The notes under the pieces were generated by a model. That model worked only from the letters and a program-made list of their open reading frames with translations, made no database searches and had not been told where the DNA came from. The translations under genes were made by a program, and so were the position numbers. Positions 46,701-59,000 of a stretch of DNA of 64,000 nt are shown here, piece after piece. Source of the DNA: Cristatella mucedo (lineage: Eukaryota; Bryozoa; Phylactolaemata; Cristatellidae); NCBI GenBank assembly GCA_009760855.2, contig WPIO01000029.1, positions 3,503,501-3,567,500 of the forward strand, given 5' to 3'. Position 1 is the stretch's first letter; each line of letters starts with the position of its first letter.

Positions 46701-49615
46701 TAGTTAATTATTGCTTTTCTACCCTACTTTGTAGGTACTATATTCAGCCTCAGTGGGTCTTCGACTGTATCAATGCGAGAAGGTTGCTACCGGTAGAGGA
46801 CTACTTTCCCGGTGCTGTGCTGCCTCCACACCTGTCGCCTTTCGTTGTTGAAGAAGAAGGTGACTACGTACCACCCGAGAGAGTCAAACTGTTGCAGAGA
46901 GCAAATGACGAAGGTGTGTTCCGCGCCAAACTAAAGAGCAGTGCATGCCTCTCATTTACCTTTATGTTTGTGTATATATGCAGGTGTGTGTGGGTTTCAT
47001 GGCTGCTGCGTTAATTCTTATGTGCCGCACGTGTGGGCCGGTTCAGTTCTTCTGACTGATGAGCCAGCCCAACTGGACTGAGTCAAGCCCAATATGGGGT
47101 GAGATGTTCGGAAATGTAGAAATATTAGTTGGTGAGGCTCACTAATTGTCGGAGCAAAGATAGAAACTATTAGCATCATGCCACCATGTATTGCCTTCCT
47201 GAACCTGTGGCCAGCCGGTATATGCACCGTCTGTGCTGGTTCTTGGTGTATATTTATATTGTGGGAGCCATTGGCTTGCATAATAGTAAGCCTTGCCTGG
47301 ATAATTTTTGGTTCGTTAACTAACCTTGCAGCTTCACACGGTGACGTATCTTTTGGCTCACCGTGGTCGTTCGTTGTTACTGATTTGCTGTTTTGATAGA
47401 TTCGGTGCTGTTCTCTGAAGCTAAAAATTGTCCTTACAGATGAAGTGACCGATTCACGAACCGAACAAGATGTAGGTGAAAGTGAGTAATGCCAAAGCTG
47501 GGTCAGAAAGGGCTTCCACAAGTTGGAATTTAAAAAAAAAGATCTCTGGTATCTTGGTTCTTGTTCTAGATGGATCCTCAACGATGAAACGCAAACTGAC
47601 ACGCGAACAACAGCAATCATCAGGAGATGCCCCAGCGGTATCACGAGCCCCAAAGAAAGCCAAGTTGCTGCAGGCTGCCGAAGATGGCCCCAAGGTAACG
47701 TTAAAAGATGTTTATTTCGTCTTATTTAATATATAGCTGTGCCCTCAAGTATAAAAAAATTGCATCACACATCACGGCTCAATCCTGCTCGTATAGTGCA
47801 TACGTCGTGCTGTTGTCTAGTAATGGATTCGACGAACGCTTTCGTTCAGTCACAATATGCTTCGAAAATGCATGACACGTACTGATCGCGTCCTGCTAAA
47901 ACTGTTGGATGCATGTCTTGTATACATTCAAGGTATCCCAACCTATGGCCGTACGAAGAGGCCAAGTGGAAGTGGAGGACGTGAATAAGAAGCTGAAAAA
48001 GCAGCGGGACGAAGAGAAGAAGTTGAGCGAGTTGACCATCCCTAAGAAGCACAAGAGACTCTACAATAAGATCATGTATTCCAGGAAGAAGAAAGCCCAG
48101 GAGGTAACTGCATTCACCGATCAGATGCCGCGCGATCCCCTCCCCCCCATCAAGCGCTGCCCTGTTGGCCATATGCTTTTTGAGTGGACGCTTTTGTTTG
48201 GCGCCAAACGCACGCTATACCCGAATCACCGACTATGTGGTGGGGGGGGGTTGGGTTGGATGATAACAACCGTCCGTCAACTCCCATAAGGATTTGCATG
48301 CAGCTGTGGCAGCCACCCGTGACAGTCGAAGACGGTGTGACCGGATTTCTCACGGAGTAATCGTATTTGCTATGGCATTCCTGTGCCGTCATTCCTGGCG
48401 AAGCACCGACAAAGGCAGTGGGCTTCCATTCACAATGTAGTCACTTACTCTCGGAAATGCATTTCGACCGTTTTTCATTCATTGTTGGTGTACCCAATGA
48501 CTTCGTTTGCGGCTTTAAAGCACCCTAAATTTGCCTTTGTTGCTGCATGAAACTTCCGTGCAACCTCAGCTGTCTAGCATTCATGCAGTGGTCCACGAAA
48601 GGCCGCGCAACACAGTCCTCACTGGCAAAGGCGTACACGTCTATATCGATGCAAGCAAGGTGGCTTCTCGTGTAGCGCTTACAAAGATTTAGAGGAGTCA
48701 CTTGCCCGAGCAAAGCAGACTAATAGCCGGTCAAATCTTGTAAATAATGTTTGTCCCCGCTCCCCCACTGTAGCTCGATGCTTGTCCGGCCAAGTGGCCA
48801 GCTTTAAGCTCCTACTCCTCACACTGTCTTCAATCCTTCCTGTCAGAATTCCGCGAGCAGTGACAGCTTTACTATGCCAGTCTCGGGCATATAAAAATGG
48901 TCTAGTTTGCCTCTTTTAAGCATTTCTAATTTTGACTCTTAGGCGACTGCCGGTCGTAGAAATCATAATTCTTCTTGGGTCTACATTACTGTTCGCATTA
49001 CTATGCAATATTGTGATAACTCGCACGTAATTAGATCTCATTTGTCTGAGCTGGCCAAGAGCATAATTTTTAATTAATTTAAAGTGTCATTGAAGCAATT
49101 TTTTAGGTAGCCAACTTTGTTACTGGAATTACTAGTGTGTGCTCATCTAAAAGCAATTACGCGTAACTTGAATCCAGGCTCCAGCATAATGAGCGACTAT
49201 GGTACAGTTGCCAGTAGGGTGCTGTTTAGTTGCCGAAATACTTTCCAGACTAGTTGCACGTGTTTGCTACTGTAAGATGTAAAGGCAGCCAACATTGCTT
49301 GCTGCTCGCGCGGCCGGCATATGCATTTGCTTTCAAAGTAGGCTAATCGTTGATCTCCTTTCAGACAACATCCCAAGTTTCAACTGGGTTCCCACTTTGT
49401 TCCATATTAAGTTGGCTTTAGTTTCTGGGTTAGGCATTGGCAGGCTGTAGATCTCCAGCATATAATATTCATTGTAAGGTTATATATTGCTTGTTAGCCT
49501 GGGTTACAGTTTATCAGCTTTAAGGTATGCTGTCTCTCACTGCTGTGCACGTTGTGTGTTGCAGGTCAACAAACTGAAACAGAAAAGAGAGGCACACGAC
49601 AGGTCAACAAAGTAG
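34712..49615 (+). CDS. PES1: Pescadillo homolog (PES1), 16 coding exons
   Basis: Coding exons: 34712-34732, 36044-36123, 36861-37014, 37786-37895, 40477-40604, 41820-41863, 43055-43144, 43235-43441, 43711-43794, 43887-44020, 46299-46424, 46735-46913, 47440-47481, 47570-47694, 47933-48103, 49565-49615. All junctions are GT-AG and phase-compatible, giving 1746 nt, 581 aa plus TAG (human PES1 588 aa). The pescadillo N-terminal domain spans about residues 1-290 (e.g. [78 protein letters not shown]). A BRCT domain covers about 325-415 ([38 protein letters not shown]), followed by LPPHLSPFV. The C terminus is lysine-rich coiled coil ([26 protein letters not shown]). The long acidic run that follows the BRCT region in vertebrates is reduced to a short D/E-containing stretch in exons 12-13. 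Family role: nucleolar PeBoW complex with BOP1 and WDR12, needed for 28S/5.8S rRNA maturation and 60S assembly. Introns hold LINE tails, SINEs and a Tc1 relic. Confidence 0.96.
38035..38135 (-). repeat. LINE family 1 tail fragment in PES1 intron 4
   Basis: AACAATAATACATTTGATAA AGCGCCCTCAGCAAACTCAA, TCTCTTTCTAGGCACTTTAC, ATTTGCTGCAAAGGAAGCAC GATCGAATGGTT. Confidence 0.8.
39585..39660 (-). repeat. LINE family 1 tail fragment in PES1 intron 4
   Basis: TTTTGTAGTGCCCTAAGAGA, GCTAAATGCATTTCTAGGCA, CTTAGTATATTCTGGAAAGG. A weaker relative lies just upstream at 39455-39510. Confidence 0.7.
39677..39836 (-). repeat. tRNA-derived SINE, family 1, in PES1 intron 4
   Basis: Full-length inverted copy: TAGCTGATTAAACAGCCTCT, TTTTGTATAGCGACAGAAGA, ATCACCACCGCTTGCAGCGG, GGATCGCCCACCGCAGGAAT, CGAACCCACGACCTCGGGAC, CGCCTTACCTAGTGTGCCAT. 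Confidence 0.88.
40350..40450 (+). repeat. LINE family 1 tail fragment, abutting PES1 exon 5
   Basis: GCATATGTAAAGTGCCTAGA AAGAAATTAGTTCTCTTAGG then a TTATTATTCTTATTCTTATT tail. It ends about 25 bp before the exon 5 acceptor at 40476, so the repeat supplies much of the pyrimidine-rich acceptor region. Confidence 0.75.
44290..45060 (-). pseudogene. Tc1/mariner-type transposase relic in PES1 intron 10
   Basis: On the minus strand, the helix-turn-helix-like [18 protein letters not shown] begins near 45030. [18 protein letters not shown] (like VSRRTVRRRL) follows near 44780. Then come [20 protein letters not shown] and, in another frame, [16 protein letters not shown] near 44450-44400. The last matches the Tc1 signature (L/M-x-WPSQSPDLNPIE) that includes the catalytic-domain end. 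The order and spacing fit a single-ORF Tc1 element with several frameshifts and stops, so it is dead. Terminal inverted repeats were not located. Confidence 0.85.
45807..45974 (+). repeat. tRNA-derived SINE, family 1, in PES1 intron 10
   Basis: GGGCGGGTAAAGTACTCTCT, TCACGACTCGGGTCGCGGGT, CAATAAAGGATTGCCTACTA, GCAAACGGTGGTAATAGCCG, TTAAGGCTCTTCTGCCCCAA, GTCGCTGTTGAATCAGCTC. Confidence 0.8.
46440..46600 (+). repeat. tRNA-derived SINE, family 1, in PES1 intron 11
   Basis: GTGATAGCCCAGGAGGTAAA GTGCTTGCTCTCCACC, AAGTCGTGGGTTCGAATCCT GCAGTGGGCGATCC, GCAAGCGGTGGCAGTAGCCG, GAGGCTGTTAAATCGGCTAA. It begins about 15 bp after the exon 11 donor. Confidence 0.88.
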
Positions 49616-49973
49616 CAATCAGACTAAATAATGTTAAGCTCAGTGTTCTGCTGAGTAGTGGAAGCACATGTTAACACAGGGATAAGTATATGTACTATTT
49701 GTATATATTATGAATATATTTGATTGTTGTAATAATATAGGATAAACTTGCACGATCTATTCATTGTTTTGAGCCCAGTCTACCAGTGGTGTAACCTTGC
49801 CTGCCGACTAATTGCTGTTTGCAAACTTGAGCTTCTTGGTGGGTGGATCTGGTAGGCAGTCGGTCAGGCTGCACTGAAGCTCAGCCAAAGGCAGTATGTG
49901 TCCAGCTGGAAGAAGTTTGTTTTGCTTTGTATGAAATCGAACTTCAACCTAAAAAATGTAATGCATTTCTGCA
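49616..49973. other. Short convergent intergenic spacer between PES1 and MYO19
   Basis: The PES1 stop (TAG at 49613-49615, + strand) and the MYO19 stop (low end 49974, - strand) face each other across 358 bp. The PES1-proximal half is A/T-rich (49680-49745) and could hold a polyadenylation signal, but I see no exact AATAAA on either strand at a convincing place. The 3' UTRs probably overlap or nearly abut. Confidence 0.8.
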
Positions 49974-50368
49974 TTATTGATCTGAGTGAGCGTATATGTT
50001 TTCACCAAACCTTACGCGCGTGACACGGGGCTCGTGTCGAATACTTGCCTTGGGCAAACGACGCCGTGAAAGTATGCCGTCGGACCGATAGAGGCTTCTT
50101 GCGTCTGAACTAAAGAAACTTGGCTCGGATGGCTTGGCCATCGAATGCGTGTTTTGGCACTCCGGAGGATGCATGGAGCTGTCTGGCTTGCTCGGCCCTT
50201 GTATTGTTGCACTGTTGTTGATGTCGAACTTGCTGTCGACTGGATCGGGAGTAGTATTTTCAACTAGCTTAGGAGCAGTTTTGTCAACGGGCTCTTTATT
50301 TGGTATGGTCACAGCCTCTATGCGGCAGAGATGTGCCTCGTGGCGCTTGGCCAACCATCCTCGGGTTG
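49974..50368 (-). CDS. MYO19: MYO19 terminal exon: second IQ motif and unusual tail
   Basis: The acceptor TAG at 50371-50369 is followed by two bases completing a codon begun by G at the end of the previous exon. This rebuilds the IQ motif LMIQRATRGWLAKRHEAHLC across a 3.1-kb intron. The exon codes for 130 residues after the split codon. The last ~110 residues are rich in P, S, N, D and end with GILSRRRLPKASI and, ten residues from the stop, RVTRVRFGEN. This contains R-V-R-F, matching the RVxF docking consensus of protein phosphatase 1. No membrane segment is seen. The exon assignment rests on the seamless IQ reconstruction. A reading frame through this splice site to a different tail by alternative splicing is not excluded. 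Confidence 0.72.
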
Positions 50369-53300
50369 CTATCATGTAGCAAGTTGACACGAGAGGATTA
50401 GGGTCATGCAGCACACGTCCCGAGAGCACTCAAGTTGTCGACATTCGTTGCAAGCTAATCAAAAAAGCACCCAAAAAGCTGCCAGTGGCTGCACGTGACA
50501 GTGGCCTGGTGCAGCGGATGGCCACCCATTCCGTGGTTGGTGCCTCGGAAGGGCCAGTACCGGCCAAGTCTTGTTCAGTATGGTGCCAATCACGACTACA
50601 CAATGTAGTCTCTAAGGCTCTCCTGCCACTACAGGCAGCTCACAGCCTATGGACTTGCTCCATGAGTCATGTTATAGACGTGTAATGTGGTCTATGACTA
50701 CATACATACATTACACGTCTAATATCAGTCGCTCCCAGAAGTACTGGTACGGAAGACAATGCTGCGCCATCTTGTCCCGTGCCACCTTGCTGCATGACGG
50801 AGGGAAGGACGGACTTTCTCGCTTTAATACAATCGGATATAAATAATCAGATATCGGTGTTGGCTTGACCCAGTGTTTTACTGGGATTGCTGTCAACTCG
50901 TTTTCAGAGGGCACTATAATATTGCCTACTACTGCAGGACTCGAACCATAAGGATTTGCTACCACTAGCCATTTAGATCATGCAGCAAATGTAAATGCCT
51001 AGATAAAGAGGGGTTCTCAGAGGGCACTATAGCAATGCACTATTATTATTATTATTATTATTATTATTAGCCATTCGTGAACAAGGAGGATGCACTAACT
51101 GGCAGAGTAAGCCCTATACACTTGTGAGTCGTTCACTCAGTCATACAATAGCAGCTCATTGATAAGATAGCATCAAGTGCAGCACAGTTGAAACTATAAA
51201 TGCAAATGACCTAAAACAGTGAATCCTTGCAGCTTGGTGGAATATTCATTTGGACTGCGGTGCAACTTGGTCGTAGTTGAAAATCGCAACAAAGTAACAA
51301 GTAGCAGTATAAGGTTAGTTGATTCACTTTTCTTTTAAACGGTAGGCAGAGGAAGAGCCATAGAAGCTTATTTAGTTTATTATTTATTATTATTATTTAA
51401 TATTTAGCTTATTATATTCTCGTGCAGCAGGCAGTAAGGAATTGCCTGGAGCAGAACTCAAATCTATGGCCTAGGGTGGTGAAGTGAGCTACCAACATTT
51501 TGTCTTATCATGCCAATTTTTACTGAAGTAGCGCTAAAGAGTATCAGCAAGAAGTCTTAAGGATAACAAAATAAGCAGTCGTATGTCCTTGGTTAAAGCA
51601 CTTGCTTGCATAACCGTACGTACTCCCGAACACCAGTTGTGAAGCTTTATCACGGAATCATCGTGTAGTGCCAGATGAATCAGAACGAGTTTGCTAGACA
51701 CCTACTTTTGCTTATCTTAAGAGTGTACAGTCTGTCACTTTCACTTTCGATATTTGAGTTTGTGGGAAGTGCCAACCTGAACATATCGTATAGGGTTATA
51801 TGGGCATAATATATATATATTCATATTTCAAGTAATGGGCCAATATATATATGTAACCCATACTTAATGCAATGGGCCAATGTTCATTGTGACTAAATTA
51901 GCTATACAGTGAAGCTGCATTTCTGATCGGTAGATGGAATATACTTCCGAGCGGATTTTAACCATCCTGCAGGTGCTCCATACTTCCGACTGAGCAATGA
52001 CTTCGCAGGCTAGTCTGATACTGAACTGCTCTGATAACATGCACATGCCTTTGCCACACAAAATAATCGTTTGTATAGCTCCCTAAGCACTGCAAGAAAT
52101 CTATACCTAGTGAGCAAAAAGTATCGTGCTTTGGCCAGCATGCTAAAACAAACATGAAGACACTCATGGCCACGGGTTAGTAAGACCTCTGGCTAGTAAC
52201 ATGCACTGAATAATGCACTTGTACACATGCGAAGCACACTGGAACATACAAAAGGACAAGTTCGAAAGGACAAGGCGAAAGCTGAGCAGAACAACTGCTT
52301 CTTTAGCTGAAACTTATAAGCTGCAAGGACATTGCAGGTAGTAGCCGTAGCCGGAAGCAAGTTCTACTGTGGGTGCTCGATCACCAAGAGATTTCAATTT
52401 AATACGAGGGACAGTGAGTTGACCAGATTCTAAGAAGCGGGTTGTGCGAGAGCACATTAGAGGAGCAAGGGGGTCGGATATGTAGGTAGGCGTAATCGAG
52501 TGAGGTGAACTGTAAGCCAGATGGAGGATCTTAAAGTCGATTCGATGCTTGGTAGATAGCAAGTGAAGATCATGCAGAAATGGTGTGATATGGCAGCTCT
52601 GCCGTTGACCAAATATCGGACGAGCTGCTGAGTCTTTCACCAGTCGTGGGGGATTAAGGGCACTTTCTGGGAGTTCTGAATACATAGAATTGCAGTAATC
52701 TAGATGCAATGTGACAAACCTATGAACTAGTTTGGCTCACATACTCTATAATCTAAGCAGGCCTGATTTTGGCGATTTTGGCTGCAAGTAGGCCAATTGA
52801 CAGTGGAAGGAGTGTGTTTATCCAATGACAAGTCGTGGAAAAGCATGCCTAGATTAAGGTTAGCCCTCACTGGAGTGAGGCTAACTGAGCAGATCTTGAG
52901 GGCTAAATCTTCCAACTTTCGGGTAACACTGGGTTTACCCATGACTATTAGGTAGATATTATCATGGTTAGGCCTTGGAAATACGCATGTCAACAGAGCT
53001 ACGTGCACGTGAGTCTTTCACATGAGATAGAGATCTCAAGCAGGGCTTTCAGCCTGCTGGAGCTTTTCACTTCAGCATCTGTGGCATCTGATGTGATGCC
53101 TACTCGCCAACTACTGTGCACACAAAATTCACTGCCACCACGTGAGTGGGACGTACTATGCAATAAGTGCAAACGAGACCAGCCCCAGAGTCGAGCGCTA
53201 GAGAACTTTTAAAATCCTCGCTGTCCACAAAAAACGAGCCTTCGACGGCAGCTCTTTAAGTGAAAGCAGAACCATTGCATTTATGTAAAACCCGCCGTAG

Positions 53301-56300
53301 ACACCGGTTTCTAAAGTAGGAGGTATTTTGTCGCACATTTCGTGGCAAGCCCTAGAGGACACAAGCAAGCGACTGTATCCAGCAGCCACCGATCGATCAC
53401 GTGGCCTCGAGGCCGCCACAGTCTTTAGCACTCGTCATTCGAGCGAGCGCAAGGTTACATAACTTGGATTATGCAAAGCATGGGCGGCCAATGAGTGGAG
53501 ACGAGCACGATAGCTACCTCTTTGTATCATGAGAGCTGCAGCAGACCGCCTGGCAGTCAGCACTCTCAGCGCCCTGACCTGCCTCCAGGCACGCTGCACG
53601 ACGGCTGCGTAGCGGTTGAGCTTCCGCAAACGGCACACCTCCAGTTTCTCTGCCTGTTATTAAACACCGAAGGGCGAGATGGACAGATCTATCGGTCGAT
53701 GGGCAGAGCTGTCGAACGCGCACAGCGAGCAATTTCAGACCTGGCCATGACAGGCATACAGAGGCATCTTGACACGTACCACGCCATCCTTAAGGAACAC
53801 TTTGGTGTGTCCAAAGTGGCAGTCGTCCAGGAACGAGGGTCCGGTCACTGCACGCAGGATAGCTTTGCATATCTCCTGAGAGTGGCAAGCAGCTGACGCA
53901 CCTGGATGCCAATGTAAGCGACATTGTCTGATCTAGCTGCCAACAGAGTTTTCCAGGCGATGGGGTTTGCGACGATGGCGCTCTGACACGGTAGGAACAG
54001 AGCTGTGCACGTGCCAGCGAAGCCTCGAGGGAGAGCAGAGCCACAGAGAGTGAGGCCGTGAAGCCGACGTCCTGCGGCTGCAAAGGGTGGCATTGCATGC
54101 GTGGGCACATGCAATGAATATCGGCTCATCGCGCTCTTGGCACCAGCTTCTGGGGGTTTGAGGAGCCAGGTGCACGAGACAAGCTGCCTCGTACAAGCAG
54201 CTGGTGGCACCTCGACGTCAGCGCCCTAAAGGTGGAGACCGCCGGGAGAGCACGAGCCACCTGTACGTCTGATTGCACGCCGCCTCACTGCCCCTGATAC
54301 ACGGTCAGCATTAACGCCAGCTAGCTAGCACTCTCAGCTGAGCGAACTAATCGATAGCGAGGGGTCGGTGGCAGCTAATAGCTGCGCCATCAAAGCGAGT
54401 ACGGCTGGGAAAACCCGCGGCTAGTTGCCGTCGGATGACCAGCAGGCCTACAGCGTGCATAGCCTCGGCATTTGTGGGACGCACGGTCGCAGATCATCCA
54501 CGGCCGAGGCCACGGTCAGGGTGTTAGGAGCCGGGTCACTGACCATCACTCTGCCTGCTGCTAGTGCTACGGGCATCGGTCCAATTCGCTGACACCGGCG
54601 GAGTCCTCACTACTGCATGAGGGCGGTACGCCAGCGGTACTGGCTGACGGCAGCCACGTATCCGGCAGAGCCACGTGCGGAAAATGAGCGGGGAAAATGC
54701 GCGGCGCCCGCTGCAGCCTGCGGAGCGCACGCCTTGCGGGAAGCCTCGACGAACCTGTGCGCCTGCGCAGCTTCTTGAGCGGCGACGGCGATGGCGGCAC
54801 AACGAAGCCGCCGCCGTCGTGCTGTGGCGCCGGCGCGACGTTCTCCTTGCCGGCAGGGGTGCAGGCAGTGCGAAGAAGCCTATCTGCGTCGAGCTGACTC
54901 GAGCGCCAGCGCGTCGACAGCGGCAGCAGGAGCGAGTAGGCGAACAGGAAGTCGCGGTATGGCATCCTGCGAAGACGGCATCGCAGTGAGACCGAGCGCG
55001 TGCGACGATCAGGGTGCTTTCCGGTTAGACGAGCGATTTCCGCAGCAGCAGCAATTGACCGACGGCTGGCGGTGGCTGGCCGAAGCTCGAAGAGCCAGCA
55101 GCTGTGACAGGCCTGCTGTGACATCAGGGGCACGAGCGCGCTGACCGGCGCTGCGCCGGCTGCAAGCTCTCGGTGCTGACCTGACGGCGTGTGCCGCCCT
55201 GCTGATGGTCACCGCCTCGACGACGCCGCAGGCCTCGAGCTGGCGCAGCACGTAGAGACCATCGAACTCGCCGGCGACGCCCTTCCGATTGGGCTTCAGG
55301 CAGCGCACGTAGTGCGGCTCAGTGGAGCGCAGCGTGCTCAGAAGCTCGTCCACAGAGCCCTGCGGCGGAAGCGTGCGCAGGAGCCGACGAGCGTGAGCGA
55401 CCAGCAGACTCGGAGCGACTCGGCGACGGGTAGGCCGCAATGGATGGCCAGAGGCCGTCTAGAAGCCACCGATCGCTGATCGCCCATCGGGCTTTGCGGT
55501 TTTCCGCACTAGCGCGCGGGCTGGGCTAACCTTGAACTTGGCCAGCACGGTACGCACTTTCTTGCCAGGCAGCAGGTCAGCGTGGAAATCCGCCACCAAC
55601 TGCCTGACAAACTCGTCCGAGCTGTGCCTCAGCGCTTCCACGATCTCGGATGGTACGTCATCCTGTGAGGTGCATAAACGCCTTCGACTGGTCACAGTTC
55701 AAAGTCAAATGTCAAGCTCATAGGTAACATGCACTGTGCGAGCTTCTGCAGATGCTCAGGTAAGCTGCATGCTCAGGATAGCAGCGGCAGCATTGGACCA
55801 ATAGAACGAGCTCAGACCGCAGCAGAGCCGACGAACCTTGTTCTTATCCGTCATGCTCTTTAAGCAGTACGTGACATCTCCGGCGTAATGACGAACCGCA
55901 AAGCTAGCATCGTTCTCTGATCGCTTTGTCACCACCAGATGACCGTGTGAGCGCCTACTTTCCAATATCTTCTGCTTGATACACATCTCGCCACCACCGG
56001 TTCGATTCAGCTGGCATTCCTGAGCGAAGACATTTCAGCTGTCTTAATGCCACTGTTAGCACCAGTTAGACGCATGCACAACCGCAATGATTCAATTTTC
56101 TTTTTATTCTGCTAACTACGTGCCGTGCCACTGCGGCTGCGATGATATGCAGTGATGTGAACGTCGAGACAAGCAACAAAGCAAGCCCAATGTGTGAACA
56201 GTCGTAACCTCGTCCAAAATACGAAAAATGCTCATTGTGGATCCAGCCAGTAAGTCAACGCATGGCATGTTGTCACTATAGACAGCGTGTTGCCATGGAA

Positions 56301-58921
56301 TAGCTTCACGTTCATAGTCAGCCTGCAAGTCTCGCAGGAATAGGGCAACAAAGTGCTGCTGTAGACATTCGTTGGCATAGTTGATGCACAGCTGTTCCAG
56401 GCTGTTGTCATTTCCAAAGCTTTCAAAGCCATAAATGTCAAGAAGTCCTGTAGATTTAAAACACAAAAGCATAGAAAGACACGGGAAACTCGAGCTGTGT
56501 ATGCGAAGTCTATGCAATACCACGTGCGGTGACAATGATGTCAAACAACGAAAACCCCTATTCGCTTAAAATACAGCAGATTCTCAAGCAAACGGTTCTC
56601 AATGCAGACAATGTAACTTGCCTATGCTGTAACCTTGACTGACGCTTCTGTCTGCTGAAGCACAAATGTTTTGGTTGATGACGCCGACTAGCCAGTCAAA
56701 GACACTAGGATCAATAACAATATTATCATCAGACGGCAGTGACGTTAAAACTTATTCAATAAATACCACCATATGTCCTACCAAAAACTGTCGCAATCGC
56801 ACACGCGCCACTGATGGCTCAGTGAACTAACGATAGTGGTGTCCTATTTGAGCATGACCACATACCGTGTATACAGCAGCTTCGATACTACGTCACGACG
56901 TGCTTGGCTATCACGAACGGTGCATGGCTTATGAAATACACTCTCCCGTCTCTTGCGGTTTACAGTGCTTGCCGAACTTGCAACGATCTGTCTCCGTGTC
57001 AGCAACTGTTCCAGATCACTTGATCGGCCCATGCCAAGCAGCCGGGCTGCGGTCTCAGCACTGGTCCTCGAAGCTACACAAGAAAGTGGCATGCAGGTGA
57101 TCAGCATTTCCTTTTTTGTTCTGTCCCTCCCCGTGCCGTCATGAACGCTTGCTCTATAGCATGGCTCCTGCCTACATAAACGTTTTCACTACACGTTAAT
57201 GCCCTATTACATATAAATAACCAATTTAACTCGTGCATTGTTACATTCAATATGCCAAATGTTGATGTTACAGGGTGACTCAATCAGAGCAAAAAAGATT
57301 ATGCTCGAAAGAATTGACAGGAAACTAGAAGTCGCAGAATTGTGAAAATAAATAAATGAATATTAGCTGATTTAAGAGCCTCATTTGTGTAGCGGCAGAA
57401 GAGTCTTAACGGCTATCACCACCACTTGCAGGTGGCAATAAAGGATTGCTCACTGCAGGATTCAAACCCACGACCTCGGTCGTGAAGAGCGAGCACTTTA
57501 TCTCCTACGCTATCACGACCCAGTAATGACAGTATGTGAAATTTCCATGCCAGTAATATCAATCAATTGGCAATTTAACTATGACTCGACATCAAATTAC
57601 AGTATGTCTTTACCATATAATCGATATTTTTTTGCTTTCGAAAGACATTGCTCTTGCAGAAGCTCGATACGGCATAACATCTCATGAAATCACCGAATTA
57701 CTTCCTGCATGCTAGAAATTAAATACAACAAAGGTTCTGAACATACCAACCATTATATGCACACTGTTGTTTTACCAAAAATCCATGATGATTCGGTGTG
57801 TTATCTGCAGTCAAAGATTGCGACCCTAGTGCCGGTGCCCTTCATACTTATATAAGAACTTTATTTATATAAAGTTGTACAAAACCCACTGGATTCATAA
57901 TTAGCATCCATAAGTTGCTGGCATTACTTAAATATTACCAACAATGGCTGATTATAATGCACACATACAAATGAACTACTGCAATGGCATTGCAGCCGGG
58001 TTACAAAACTATCATCTCAATATATCTGAACCTTAACACTAATAAAACAATTACAGTCGGAGATTGTGACACCTCTCTATCTCATAGCCTGTAGCAACAC
58101 CATAAGCTACAATAAGGACAGTAGGCATTGTGTTGCCTAATTCTGTGAAGAATTGTTTGCAAGACGTGAAAACAGTCTGCCCAAAAATCTTTAAAGTAAA
58201 CTAGCGAGCTACTAATTTCTATTAAGCGATAAAGATAAATCAATCAAAAACACAAGCAAACAATTACATACCACTTAGGAAGCCTACATACCCGATTGCT
58301 ATAAATAAAATATGGACTCGGGAGTATCTGCTACCAATCAGAAGGCATAACAAAAAGACCACAAGATGTTACATATAGCAAACTATCTATCTATCACAAG
58401 ATAGCAGAACTCAGGATGCAACAACCAAATGCCGTAGTAATCGTAAACTTATTGAGTTCAAACATTTTTTCTTGGAAAAATCAGCCACTACGTCACGATC
58501 ATCGTCAGCACCCTCATCCATGTACATTAAAAACTATTTGCATGGCATGGCAATTCTTTTTGAAGAGAGGTGTACTCAGTGCAGCACGAGCACCAGCCAC
58601 ACAACAATTGTCAGCGATTGCCAACGTCACTAGTTGCCTCTGCCGGGCAGCAAAGCAAGCACGAAGCAAGCAGCTAAGAAGGCAGGTGCCAGATTTGTAC
58701 TAGACTCGGACCTCAAACAGACAGCAACCTACTTACTGCTGTCATGCCAGTTTACTTGGCACGAGTCGGCATCTTGGCCACGATCGATGAACGACACATT
58801 CCCCAGGTTCAGAACTGCACCAAGAACCTGCAATTCGATTCGGGAAAGATCAAACACGAAAACTTGCTGACTTGCACATGACAACAGAAAACAAGTGCAA
58901 CCACTGCTCTCAACAATGATG

Positions 58922-59000
<79 letters not shown>

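Noticed and set aside
53198-53431. Minus-strand open frame in the last MYO19 intron (ends with LPSKARFLWTARILKVL) as an alternative MYO19 tail
   Set aside because: Its frame does not fit the phase of the preceding exon through the only good acceptor. The exon at 50368-49974 completes the IQ motif seamlessly, so that one was chosen.
53435-53638. Read-through of the MYO19 IQ exon to a stop at 53435 as the protein end
   Set aside because: It would replace a consensus IQ motif by an unrelated sequence. Splicing after AGA G restores the motif, although a read-through isoform is not excluded.
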